Assembly (NCBI GenBank): GCA_035460165.1
Contig: DATHWW010000024.1
Coordinates: 1-64,000, forward strand
DNA from: MM2 sp035460165
GTDB lineage: Bacteria > Pseudomonadota > Gammaproteobacteria > Burkholderiales > Methylophilaceae
Length of the DNA: 64,000 nt
Direction: 5' to 3'
Below the pieces are notes generated by a model. That model was given only the letters and a program-made list of their open reading frames with translations, ran no database searches and was not told the DNA's origin. Shown here piece by piece: positions 1 through 7,240 of the stretch (position 1 is its first letter; each line of letters opens with the position of its first letter). The position numbers and the translations under genes were made by a program.

Positions 1-1
1 C

Positions 2-199
2 ACCGATGTATTCGACGATCCCAATCTGCCTGGCACGATGCACACCACCGTCACGCTGCGTGCGGTCATGTGCGGCACCGAGCTCAAGGTGGTGCAGGAG
101 GGCATCCCCGACGCGATTCCGGCCGAGATGTGCTACCTGGGCTGGCAGGAGTCGCTGGCCGCACTCGCCCAACTGGTCGAGCCCAACATTCCGGGCTGA
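2..199 (+). CDS. SRPBCC (AHSA1-like) domain protein, C-terminal part
   Basis: This is the last 65 codons of a gene that begins before the window, ending in TGA at 197-199. The reading frame gives a C-terminal segment with TVTLRAVMCGTELKVVQEG, then a helix containing CYLGWQESLAALAQLVEP. That strand-then-long-helix ending is typical of SRPBCC proteins of the Aha1/CalC type, which hold hydrophobic ligands in a cavity. Substrate and function cannot be assigned. The next gene starts 25 bases downstream, so the two are probably co-transcribed. The assignment rests on the C-terminal pattern only. Confidence 0.7.
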   Translation, partial: TDVFDDPNLPGTMHTTVTLRAVMCGTELKVVQEGIPDAIPAEMCYLGWQESLAALAQLVEPNIPG

Positions 200-224
200 A
201 AAGCCCGCTCTCAGGAGAACCAAC

Positions 225-704
225 ATGGTCAGCAAGAACACGATTTGCCTCTGGTACGACGCCGACGCCTTGGACGCCGCGAAGTTCTATGCGAAGACGT
301 TCCCGGACAGCCGGGTGGGGCGCATCCTTCGCGCACCGGGTGACTATCCCTCGGGCAAAGAGGGCGATGTCCTGACGGTCGAGTTCACGGTGATGGGCAT
401 CCCTTGCCTCGGCTTGAACGGCGGCGCCGAGGTCACGCACAACATGGCCTTCTCGTTCCAGGTGGCCACCGACGACCAGGCCGAAACCGACCGCGTGTGG
501 AATGCGATTGTGGGCAACGGCGGTCAAGAGAGCGACTGCGGCTGGTGCAAGGACAAGTGGGGCCTGTCGTGGCAAATCACGCCGCGCGCGCTCATTGCCG
601 CAATCGCCGATCCCGATCGCGCCGCAGCCAAGCGCGCTTTCGAGGCGATGATGCAGATGAGAAAGATCGATATCGCGGCGATTGAAGCGGCCCGGCACGG
701 CTGA
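225..704 (+). CDS. VOC family protein, PhnB/3-demethylubiquinone methyltransferase-like
   Basis: A 159-residue protein of the PhnB-like branch of the vicinal oxygen chelate superfamily. Family marks are an early ICLWYDADALDAAKFYAKTFPDS helix, a central GIPCLGLNGG strand, FSFQVATDDQAETDRVWNAI, and GWCKDKWGLSWQITP near the end. Proteins of this type are often annotated as 3-demethylubiquinone-9 3-methyltransferase, but they lack a methyltransferase fold and no reaction is established. The ATG at 225 is chosen because AGGAG lies at 213-217. The frame is open back to base 6, but that upstream part is a shadow of the preceding SRPBCC gene. It probably shares a transcript with that gene. Confidence 0.85.
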   Translation: MVSKNTICLWYDADALDAAKFYAKTFPDSRVGRILRAPGDYPSGKEGDVLTVEFTVMGIPCLGLNGGAEVTHNMAFSFQVATDDQAETDRVWNAIVGNGGQESDCGWCKDKWGLSWQITPRALIAAIADPDRAAAKRAFEAMMQMRKIDIAAIEAARHG

Positions 705-732
705 CGCTCTGGCCGACCACGTTAGACCTCCC

Positions 733-797
733 ACGATCCGAGGACGACTTCAGATCGTAAGTTTGCATCCGGGACGACCCGTATTTCAATGAGGTAT
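733..797 (+). promoter_or_regulatory. Guanidine-II (mini-ykkC) riboswitch upstream of gdx
   Basis: Two hairpins, each capped by the tetraloop ACGA, stand 11 bases apart just before gdx. Hairpin 1 (733-758) pairs ACGATC with GATCGT, has one C/A mismatch, then pairs GAGG with CTTC around ACGA at 744-747. Hairpin 2 (770-781) pairs CGGG with CCCG around ACGA at 774-777. A Shine-Dalgarno GAGG follows at 791-794, and the ATG is at 802. Two ACGR-loop hairpins next to a ribosome site define the mini-ykkC RNA, known to bind guanidinium and turn on export genes. The downstream gene is exactly such an exporter. The mechanism here is inferred from the family. Confidence 0.88.
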
Positions 798-801
798 CGC
801 T

Positions 802-1122
802 ATGAACTGGTTCATCCTTATTCTTGCTGGGTTATTTGAAATCGCGTGGGCTATTGGACTCAAATACACCGATGGCTTTACACGCCTGTGGCCAACGGTT
901 GGCACGGTGCTCGCAATGGCAATTAGCCTTGGCCTATTAGGCATTGCAATGAAGTCACTTCCGGTAGGCACCGCCTATGCTGTCTGGGTCGGTGTCGGCG
1001 CTGTTGGTACGGCGATACTTGGGATTGTCTTGCTGGGCGAATCAGCGAATGCAGGCCGGCTCCTGAGTCTCGCGCTTATTCTTGCGGGCATTATTGGTCT
1101 AAAAATGGCTACCCCGGCCTGA
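802..1122 (+). CDS. gdx: Guanidinium exporter Gdx (SugE-type SMR protein)
   Basis: A 106-residue small multidrug resistance protein with four predicted membrane helices. It has the conserved Glu of helix 1 in LAGLFEIAWAIGLKYTDGFTR, the Gdx-type GLKYTDGF sequence rather than the EmrE form, and WVGVGAVGTAILGI in helix 3. Gdx proteins work as dual-topology homodimers in the inner membrane and exchange guanidinium for protons. The guanidine-II riboswitch directly upstream supports this substrate over quaternary-ammonium resistance. The start has GAGG seven bases upstream. The gene is somewhat richer in A+T than its neighbours, which may reflect transfer. Confidence 0.93.
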   Translation: MNWFILILAGLFEIAWAIGLKYTDGFTRLWPTVGTVLAMAISLGLLGIAMKSLPVGTAYAVWVGVGAVGTAILGIVLLGESANAGRLLSLALILAGIIGLKMATPA

Positions 1123-1135
1123 CAATGCATTCGAC

Positions 1136-1603
1136 ATGAACACAACTGATAACACCAGTAACGAGTCCACGGCCGATCGCGAATGCGTTCATTCGCGCCT
1201 CATCGATGCCCCGCGAGAGCGAGTCTTTCGCGCGTTTGCCGAGCCACATCACCTTGCCCGCTGGTGGGGGCCGAACGGGTTCTCCAGCACCTTCGAGGTG
1301 TTCGAGTTCCAGCCTGGCGGCATCTGGCGATTCGTGATGCACGGGCCGGACGGAACGAACTATCCAAACGAAAGTGTGTTTCGGGAAATCATCGTGCCGG
1401 AGCGCGTGGTGTTCGAGCACCTTTCCGAGGGGCATCATTTCTTCATGACCATCACGCTTGCTGCGCATGGCGACCAAACCTTGGTCGGCTGGCGTCAGGT
1501 CTTCGACACGGCGGCCCATAAGCAGCGTATCGCTGCGTTTGTCGAACAGGCCAATGAGCAAAACCTAGACCGTCTTGCCGCCGAGGTACGCAATGTCGTA
1601 TAG
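1136..1603 (+). CDS. SRPBCC domain protein, AHSA1-like
   Basis: A 155-residue cytoplasmic protein. The start of the SRPBCC fold is visible as HSRLIDAPRERVFRAFAEP, followed by HLARWWGPNGF, a strong signature of the Aha1-like (activator of Hsp90 ATPase C-terminal) subgroup. The middle strands include GGIWRFVMHGPDG and VVFEHLSEGHHFFMTITL, and the long C-terminal helix runs to the end. Members bind small hydrophobic molecules; no ligand can be named. The gene starts 14 bases after gdx and may be read from the same transcript, but no functional link with guanidine is known. No strong ribosome site is visible. Confidence 0.85.
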   Translation: MNTTDNTSNESTADRECVHSRLIDAPRERVFRAFAEPHHLARWWGPNGFSSTFEVFEFQPGGIWRFVMHGPDGTNYPNESVFREIIVPERVVFEHLSEGHHFFMTITLAAHGDQTLVGWRQVFDTAAHKQRIAAFVEQANEQNLDRLAAEVRNVV

Positions 1604-1757
1604 CCCGCACCGAGGCGATCGGATTCTTGCAATTTGCACAGTAAAAAATTGGCTCATCACTCATTCAACCGAGCCTGGTTTTGGAAACAGGTAAACCTAC
1701 CAATCAAAACGCTGTCGCATGATTTAGGGGTCTAGTCACGTTCAAGGAGGATTCGCC

Positions 1758-1958
1758 ATGAAATGGACAGGAATGTTTTTTGTGGGTTACGTCATCTTGA
1801 TCGGCGGCGTTCTAGCCGCGCTCTGGAAATTGGGTGTTCTTGAGACGATTGGGACGACCTGGACATTGATCGGAGTCGTGATTGCGATCGGTATTGGAGT
1901 CATGGTTGCGGTCTCCAGTAGCGGCAGCAAGGAAAACATCCAGATCGACCGAAAGTGA
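1758..1958 (+). CDS. Small two-helix membrane protein
   Basis: A 66-residue protein with two hydrophobic segments, about residues 4-22 and 36-53, and a short polar tail (GSKENIQIDRK). A very good ribosome site (AAGGAGG at 1744-1750) precedes the ATG, which supports translation. I do not recognise the family. The 150 bases before it contain an imperfect hairpin (GGCTC 1651-1655 with GAGCC 1671-1675) but no clear terminator. Confidence 0.7.
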   Translation: MKWTGMFFVGYVILIGGVLAALWKLGVLETIGTTWTLIGVVIAIGIGVMVAVSSSGSKENIQIDRK

Positions 1959-1994
1959 TGCCATACGCATGAATGGCAACTGGCCTATTTCTTG

Positions 1995-2195
1995 TTATCG
2001 GGTTTGATGCTCACCGGCCCTTTTCAGGCCTGATCGTTCTGCCTGCCGATTCCATTCGCTGAAACATTCGGCGCCGCAGAAATACACCGTATACCCAGCC
2101 GCTTCCGAGCTGGTGGCGGCTGACAGGGGAATGTCCTTCATGCAGCTTGCGCAGGCGACTTTCTCTTCATCGTGCGGTTTCAGGGGGTGCTTCAT
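1995..2195 (-). CDS. DUF3330-like small metal-binding protein
   Basis: A 66-residue protein with two cysteine pairs: CASC near the N terminus and FCGAEC near the C terminus. The spacing and the YFCG..C..EW ending resemble the TRASH/YHS-like treble-clef zinc fold and the DUF3330 family. It probably binds one metal ion in the cytoplasm; the role is unknown. The start at 2195 (MKHPLKPHDE) is chosen because AAGGAG sits just upstream on the minus strand; an in-frame TTG at 2210 has no such site. It is divergent from the hibernation-factor gene, with about 210 bases between them serving both promoters. Confidence 0.75.
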   Translation of the reverse strand: MKHPLKPHDEEKVACASCMKDIPLSAATSSEAAGYTVYFCGAECFSEWNRQAERSGLKRAGEHQTR

Positions 2196-2405
2196 GGTTT
2201 CTCCTTGCAAATTAGTCCGGCAGCGAGGCCGGCGACTGCAGGTCGTCTATGCGGCCTGGGGCATTTCTCCTCTGACGCAAAAATGCGCCGGAAGTTTTCG
2301 GGGAATCAGTGCCGCAAAGCACGGTTTGCTTCTGCGCGTCGAACCTTGTCGAAAACTTTTGATCACACCTCATGTAATTCCCTGATTTATTTCTGGAGAC
2401 TTCAC

Positions 2406-2954
2406 ATGCAAATCCCGTTACAAATTACCGTTCGCGACATGCCTCATTCCAATGCCCTCGAAACCTACATCCGCGAAAAAGTACAAAAACTGGACGCCTT
2501 CTTTGGGCGTCTTGTTTCGTTCCGCGTGGTCGTTGAGATGCCGCACCGCCATCGCCAGCAGGGCAACCAGTTCAATGTCCGCATCGGCATGGGCGTACCA
2601 GGCAATGAGTTGGTCGTCACTCGCGATCATCATGAAGACCCTTACGTGGCGCTGCGCGACGCATTCGATGCCGCCAAGCGCCAGCTTGAGAATTACGTGC
2701 GCCGGATGCGGCGCGAAACCAAGGCGCACGCGCCGGAACATGTCGGGCATGTAGCCCGGATTTCACAGAAAGAGGGGTTCGGCTTTATCGCCGGGCCGGA
2801 CGGCAACGAGCGTTACTTTCATAGCGACAATGTCGCCAGTCCCAGTTTCGATAAATTGAAGGAGGGCGATGAGGTCAAGTTCGTCGATGACATTGGCAAC
2901 GAAGGGCCGCAGGCCAAGCGCGTCACCGTCGGCCGGCACCACGTGCCGGATTGA
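2406..2954 (+). CDS. Ribosome hibernation factor HPF/RaiA fused to a cold-shock domain
   Basis: A 182-residue two-domain protein. Residues 1-110 form an HPF/RaiA (sigma-54 modulation) domain, beginning MQIPLQITVRDMPHSNALETY and ending with the helix ALRDAFDAAKRQLENYVRR. Residues 113-180 form a cold-shock domain with HVGHVARISQKEGFGFI and the RNA-binding RYFHSDNV. The first domain of such proteins sits in the ribosomal decoding region during stationary phase. The cold-shock domain would bind single-stranded nucleic acid. Standard HPF is about 100-120 residues, so the fusion explains the extra length. GGAGA precedes the ATG. The next gene follows after 20 bases and is probably co-transcribed. 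Confidence 0.9.
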   Translation: MQIPLQITVRDMPHSNALETYIREKVQKLDAFFGRLVSFRVVVEMPHRHRQQGNQFNVRIGMGVPGNELVVTRDHHEDPYVALRDAFDAAKRQLENYVRRMRRETKAHAPEHVGHVARISQKEGFGFIAGPDGNERYFHSDNVASPSFDKLKEGDEVKFVDDIGNEGPQAKRVTVGRHHVPD

Positions 2955-2974
2955 TCGTAAGGAAAGGAGCCCTT

Positions 2975-3484
2975 ATGCCCTTGATCAAAGACATCCCCGC
3001 TGGATACAACCCGGTATTGCCCGACGAAGTGTTTTTCGAAGCGCGCGCCGAGCAGGCCTACATGGAGGCGGCCACCAATCTGCTTGAGCCCACGGTTTGC
3101 ACGGAGTGCAGCGCCATTTTCATGGAAGGCCGATGGCGCTGGGGACCGGTGCCGGTCAGTGCACATCAAGTCGTATGCCCGGCCTGCCAGCGCATGCAGG
3201 ATAACAATCCTGCCGGGTACGTCGTGCTGGCAGGCCCGTTTTTTCATGAACATGGCGATGAAATCATCGCGCTGCTGCACGACCAGGCCGAACGCAAGCG
3301 GCTGGAAAATCCGCTGATGCGCCTGATGGCGGAAGAACGTAACGACATCGCGATGATGATCACCACGACCGATATCCGCCTGGCGCATTTTCTCGGTGCT
3401 GCGCTGCATCATCATTTCGGAGGCGACCTCGAATATCACCATAATGCCGCCCATGACCGGTTGCGGGTGCATTGGACGCAATAA
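2975..3484 (+). CDS. BCAM0308-like zinc-ribbon protein
   Basis: A 169-residue protein with one zinc ribbon: Cys42-T-E-Cys45 and Cys68-P-A-Cys71. After it comes a C-terminal region rich in His and acidic residues (FLGAALHHHFGG, EYHHNAAHDRL). It resembles the BCAM0308 family, found beside stress genes and also related to the NMD3-type ribbon; the function is unknown. The start at 2975 follows AAAGGAG closely; an upstream in-frame start overlaps the preceding gene and is less likely. Lying 20 bases after the HPF-cold-shock gene, it may act in the same stress or ribosome-protection response, which is an inference. Confidence 0.75.
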   Translation: MPLIKDIPAGYNPVLPDEVFFEARAEQAYMEAATNLLEPTVCTECSAIFMEGRWRWGPVPVSAHQVVCPACQRMQDNNPAGYVVLAGPFFHEHGDEIIALLHDQAERKRLENPLMRLMAEERNDIAMMITTTDIRLAHFLGAALHHHFGGDLEYHHNAAHDRLRVHWTQ

Positions 3485-3529
3485 GTCGAGATTGCCCAGG
3501 TTATTGATACGGCCCGGCACTGTTTGCAT

Positions 3530-3646
3530 CCGTTCGTGTTGAGCCGTTCGACAGTGCTCATGACAGGCCTGTCGCAACATGAATGGATTCGATGGCCTTC
3601 GACAGGCCTTTAGTCCTGAGCAACGCCGAAGGAGCAGGCCGAACGG
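3530..3646. repeat. Degenerate dispersed intergenic repeat (TTCGACAGGC type)
   Basis: The 205-base gap between the zinc-ribbon gene and the next gene holds two diverged copies of a repeat built from CCGTTCG, GAGC, TTCGACAG and its complement. Copy 1 is CCGTTCG at 3530-3536 with TTCGACAG at 3547-3554. Copy 2 begins CCTTCGACAGGCC near 3597 and ends GGCCGAACGG at 3637-3646. Sequences of this kind are scattered through many betaproteobacterial intergenic regions. Here both have lost most of their pairing. Confidence 0.55.
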
Positions 3647-3689
3647 AGTTTAGACTTTATCGGGCCGCGTCAATAGAGGAGGAGACCTG

Positions 3690-5375
3690 ATGTTCTGCAA
3701 AATATGCGGTGGGGAGAACAAGGATACTGCCCGGTTTTGCAATGATTGCGGCAGCCCTTTGCGGCGGCCCGAGCCATTGGTTGAGCCACCGCCCCGGCCG
3801 CAACCGACAGTTCCGCGCGAACCGTTGGTAACGCGCATGTCACAATCGGGCGCCAGCTCGGAGCCTTTGGTGACACGTGCTCCGCAATCGAATGCCACCA
3901 CCGAGCCATTGGCAACCCGCGCCCAGCAACCGGCAGCGGCACCTGAATCGCTGGTGACGCGCAGGCCGCAGCCTGCAGTGGCTCCTGAGCCTCCACAGCC
4001 GGCGGAGCCCCCAGTCCGTACACCGCAACCGCAAGTTACCACCGAGCCTTTGGCAACCCGTGCACCACAACCGGCAACCGATCCCGAATCTCTCTTGACG
4101 CGCAGGCGGCAGCCTGTGGAAGCTCCAGTCCCACAGGAGCCTCCAGAAGCTCCGATAATCCGCACGCCGAAACCGCAAGCCACCGCCGAATCTCTTGTAG
4201 CACCGACGACTAAACCCGAGCCTTCGCCTTTACCGCGCCGCAGACCTCGGGTACTCACCGTATCTCCCGCGGAGGCACCGCCCAAGGCAAGCGCGCCTCC
4301 TCCAGAGGTGAAGCCCAGGGCAAGCGCGCCCCAGCCTGGGGCTGCACCCAAGGCCAGCACCTTGCCGCCGGACATGCCCCCCAAGGTCAATGTGCCGCCG
4401 CCCAAGGTGGCACCCAGAACCAGCGCGCCGCCGCCGGATATGACGCCGAAAGCAGATTTGTCGGCGCCGCATGCGGCCGCCGGGACGAGCATGCCTTCCG
4501 GCATTCCGCCGAAAGCCAAGGCGCCGCCGCCAGCCATGCCGCCGAAGGCTGCCACGCCGTCGAGTGCACCGCCGAAGAAGGAAGCCCCGAAGAGGGAGGC
4601 GCCGCCGCTTCCGGACATAAAGCCTGAAGTGATCGATTTCACCCCACCTGCAGATCTGTCCCCGCTGCACATCAGCAGTAACGAATTCTTTACCGAGCCT
4701 TCCCCAAAATCCTCGGGGCGGGCCGATGCGGATAAATTCACCATCCTGGTCGTGCTCGTCGTGGTGGTTCTGGCCATCATTGGGGTCATCGCCGGAGGCG
4801 TTTATTTGTATTTGCACGATACACCGCCACCGCCGCCGGTCCCAAAGCACTTGTCGCAGACGCATCAACCGAATCGCATCATCGATGATCCTCCTGTGGA
4901 GGAAATCAATATGGCCGGGCCGCCGCTACTCGTTTCCGAGCCGAGAACCGAAAGCCCCGATGCGCTGACAACCGTCTCGCAGGCCGCCGTGCCCGATACC
5001 CCGGCCCCGAAGAAAGCGTCCAAGCCAAAGTCGAAGCCTAAATCGCGCCAGCCATCCGCCGCCCCTGACCAGGCGGCGGACGCTGTTGCGAGAGCTCCTC
5101 CGGTCCAGGATGAATCTCCGCCCCCCAGTCTTGCTGAAAAGGCCGATACCCAGCCTGAGGCCTCCACTGACTCAACGCCCGAGGCTAGCTACCCGGCCAC
5201 CTTCAATTTAGCCCTCGGCGTGATCGTCGAAACAAGAAAATACCCCAGCAAGGAAATGAAACAACGTGCGATGAAGTTATGGGCGGCCGAGAAAAAAATC
5301 CTCGAGCCGGACGGCTCCATCAACGACAAGTACGTTCTCAGAAAGAGTGATTTCACGCCCATTCCCGGGCACTGA
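3690..5375 (+). CDS. Proline-rich membrane protein with N-terminal zinc ribbon
   Basis: A 561-residue protein of unusual build. Residues 1-24 are a zinc ribbon (Cys3, Cys6, Cys17, Cys20). Residues about 30-340 are a low-complexity Pro/Ala/Lys region. Its first half holds degenerate repeats around EPLVTR followed by PQ, about eight copies, and its second half repeats PPKA-type units. One membrane helix lies at about 350-373 (rich in V, I, L and G), and a Pro/Ala linker leads to a small C-terminal module (about 505-561) with FNLALGVIVETRKYPSKEM. I infer a cytoplasmic zinc ribbon and a C terminus across the membrane. GGAGGAGA precedes the ATG. No known function. Confidence 0.8.
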   Translation: MFCKICGGENKDTARFCNDCGSPLRRPEPLVEPPPRPQPTVPREPLVTRMSQSGASSEPLVTRAPQSNATTEPLATRAQQPAAAPESLVTRRPQPAVAPEPPQPAEPPVRTPQPQVTTEPLATRAPQPATDPESLLTRRRQPVEAPVPQEPPEAPIIRTPKPQATAESLVAPTTKPEPSPLPRRRPRVLTVSPAEAPPKASAPPPEVKPRASAPQPGAAPKASTLPPDMPPKVNVPPPKVAPRTSAPPPDMTPKADLSAPHAAAGTSMPSGIPPKAKAPPPAMPPKAATPSSAPPKKEAPKREAPPLPDIKPEVIDFTPPADLSPLHISSNEFFTEPSPKSSGRADADKFTILVVLVVVVLAIIGVIAGGVYLYLHDTPPPPPVPKHLSQTHQPNRIIDDPPVEEINMAGPPLLVSEPRTESPDALTTVSQAAVPDTPAPKKASKPKSKPKSRQPSAAPDQAADAVARAPPVQDESPPPSLAEKADTQPEASTDSTPEASYPATFNLALGVIVETRKYPSKEMKQRAMKLWAAEKKILEPDGSINDKYVLRKSDFTPIPGH

Positions 5376-5485
5376 ATAAGACCGAGTTTAGGCGGCGGCG
5401 ACAGAACGATCCTCACGGTATACTGCTCACGCGTCGCAAGGCGCAGAACAACTAAAAACAGTACTTCTTGCAAAAAAGGGGTTGT

Positions 5486-6274
5486 ATGCCAACGCACATC
5501 ATCAAATACGCGCTGCTTGCCGTTGTCGGGATCATCGGCCTTAGCGTTGTTTCAGATTGTTTTTATACCGTGACTTCCGGCCAGCGCGCCATCGTGTTCC
5601 GCTTTGGACAGATCAAGGCCGTGGAATCCGAGGGGCTGCATCTCAAGGTGCCGTTCATGGACACCACCATCATCGTCGATGTGCGTACGCTCAAGGCCGA
5701 AAGCCCGGCCGACGCCGGCACCAAGGATCTGCAGCGCGTAAGTGCCAACGTGGCGCTGAACTATCACCTCGATCCCAACGTCCTCAAGGATACCTACAGC
5801 CGCGTCGGCCTCGACGTAGAGTCCAAGGTAATCGACCCGCGCATCCAGGAAGTAGTCAAGGCCGTCGTCGCGCGCTACAGCGCCGAGGAACTGCTGGCGA
5901 AACGCGAAGAGGTAAAGCAGGAGGTCGAACTTGCCCTGCGTAACCAGCTTGCGTCGTACAATATCGTGGTCGAAGCCATCCAGATCACCAACTTCCAGTT
6001 CAGCGCGTCGTTCGATCACGCCATTGAAGCCAAGCAGACTGCCGAGCAGAATGCGCTCAAGGCCAAGAACGACCTCGAACGCATCAAGATCGAAGCCGAC
6101 CAGAAAGTCGCGATGGCCAAGGCCGAAGCCGAAACTATCCGCATCCAGGCAGACGCGATCCGCGCGCAAGGCGGTGCGGAGTACGTGCAGCTCAAGGCCA
6201 TCGAAAAGTGGAACGGCCAATTGCCTCAAGTCAGCGGCGCGAATACGCCGTTTATTTCACTCACGCCACGTTAA
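5486..6274 (+). CDS. Prohibitin/SPFH-domain membrane protein
   Basis: A 262-residue SPFH (stomatin-prohibitin-flotillin-HflKC) protein. It has an N-terminal hydrophobic anchor (about residues 5-24) and the prohibitin-like TSGQRAIVFRFGQIKAVE. The domain body includes VRTLKAESPADAGTKDLQ and YHLDPNVLKDTYSRVG. A charged coiled coil follows (AEQNALKAKNDLERIKIEA). Such proteins make large ring-shaped assemblies at the inner membrane and modulate proteases or lipid domains. The ATG at 5486 is used because an earlier TTG has no ribosome site. It is followed after 30 bases by the DUF808 gene. It is a different SPFH type from the slipin at 13.6 kb. Confidence 0.88.
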   Translation: MPTHIIKYALLAVVGIIGLSVVSDCFYTVTSGQRAIVFRFGQIKAVESEGLHLKVPFMDTTIIVDVRTLKAESPADAGTKDLQRVSANVALNYHLDPNVLKDTYSRVGLDVESKVIDPRIQEVVKAVVARYSAEELLAKREEVKQEVELALRNQLASYNIVVEAIQITNFQFSASFDHAIEAKQTAEQNALKAKNDLERIKIEADQKVAMAKAEAETIRIQADAIRAQGGAEYVQLKAIEKWNGQLPQVSGANTPFISLTPR

Positions 6275-6304
6275 ACATTTTTACCATTACAGGAGCCCAG
6301 CAAC

Positions 6305-7240
6305 ATGGCAGGAAGCAGTCTCTTAACCCTACTCGACGACATTGCCACCATCCTCGACGACGTCGCAGCGATGAGCAAGGTCGCCGCCAAGAAAACCTCG
6401 GGCGTATTGGGCGACGATCTCGCCCTCAATGCGCAGCAGGTGTCCGGCATCAAGGCCGAACGCGAGTTGCCGGTGGTGTGGGCGGTCGCGAAGGGTTCCT
6501 TCATCAACAAGCTCATCCTGGTGCCGACCGCGCTGGCGATCAGCGCTTTCATCCCGTGGGCGGTGATCCCGCTCCTGATGCTGGGCGGTGCTTTCCTGTG
6601 TTTCGAGGGCTTCGAGAAGTTGGCGCACCGTTTCCTGCATAGCAAGGCCGAGGATGCCGCGCACCACGCCGCAGAGGTCAAGGCCGTGGCCGATCCGGCC
6701 GTCGACCTGGTTGCGTTCGAGAAGGAAAAGATCAAGGGCGCGGTGCGTACCGACTTCATCCTCTCGGCTGAAATCATCGTCATCACGCTGGGCACGGTGG
6801 CTGTTGCGCCTTTCATGACGCAAGTGAGCGTGCTGGCGGTGATCGCCGTGGCGATGACCGTCGGCGTGTACGGCCTGGTTGCCGGCATCGTCAAGCTGGA
6901 TGATGCCGGGCTCTATCTCAGCAAGCAGGGCGGGGCCGTGGCCGCGATCGGCAATGTCATCCTCAAGGCCGCGCCCATCCTGATGAAAACGCTCTCCATC
7001 GCCGGCACCGTCGCGATGTTCATGGTGGGCGGCAGCATCCTGATGCACGGCATTCCCGGCTGGCACCATGTGACGGAAGCCCTGGAACACAGCGTGTCCG
7101 GCATCCCGGCGGTGGGCGGTTTCCTGACCGTCATCGGCCCGATGCTGCTGGATGCGGTGGCCGGCGTCATTGCCGGCGCGCTGATCCTGCTCGTCATTAC
7201 GCTGGGCGCACGCGCTTACAAGGCCGTCCGGGCCGCTTGA
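6305..7240 (+). CDS. yedI: DUF808 family inner-membrane protein (YedI-like)
   Basis: A 311-residue protein with the complete DUF808 layout. It starts with SSLLTLLDDIATILDDVAAM, continues with GVLGDDLALNAQQVSG, then has several membrane helices separated by a charged stretch (FEKEKIKGAVRTDFILSAE). The end, LDAVAGVIAGALILLVITLG, is also typical. E. coli YedI belongs to this family; its activity is unknown, though it is often annotated as a transporter. CAGGAG lies before the ATG. Its stop codon overlaps the start of the methyltransferase gene by one base (TGATG), so the two are translationally coupled. Confidence 0.9.
   Translation: MAGSSLLTLLDDIATILDDVAAMSKVAAKKTSGVLGDDLALNAQQVSGIKAERELPVVWAVAKGSFINKLILVPTALAISAFIPWAVIPLLMLGGAFLCFEGFEKLAHRFLHSKAEDAAHHAAEVKAVADPAVDLVAFEKEKIKGAVRTDFILSAEIIVITLGTVAVAPFMTQVSVLAVIAVAMTVGVYGLVAGIVKLDDAGLYLSKQGGAVAAIGNVILKAAPILMKTLSIAGTVAMFMVGGSILMHGIPGWHHVTEALEHSVSGIPAVGGFLTVIGPMLLDAVAGVIAGALILLVITLGARAYKAVRAA

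Noticed and set aside
721..727. GTTAGAC, which fits the attC core site GTTRRRY, after the VOC gene
   Set aside because: No matching inverse core (RYYYAAC) or attC-like palindrome was found at the right distance, and the riboswitch begins just after it. A seven-base match alone is chance.
3650..4789. Long Gly-rich minus-strand open frame opposite the proline-rich gene
   Set aside because: It is the complement of the Pro/Ala repeats (CCG/GCC codons), lacks a ribosome site and resembles no protein family.
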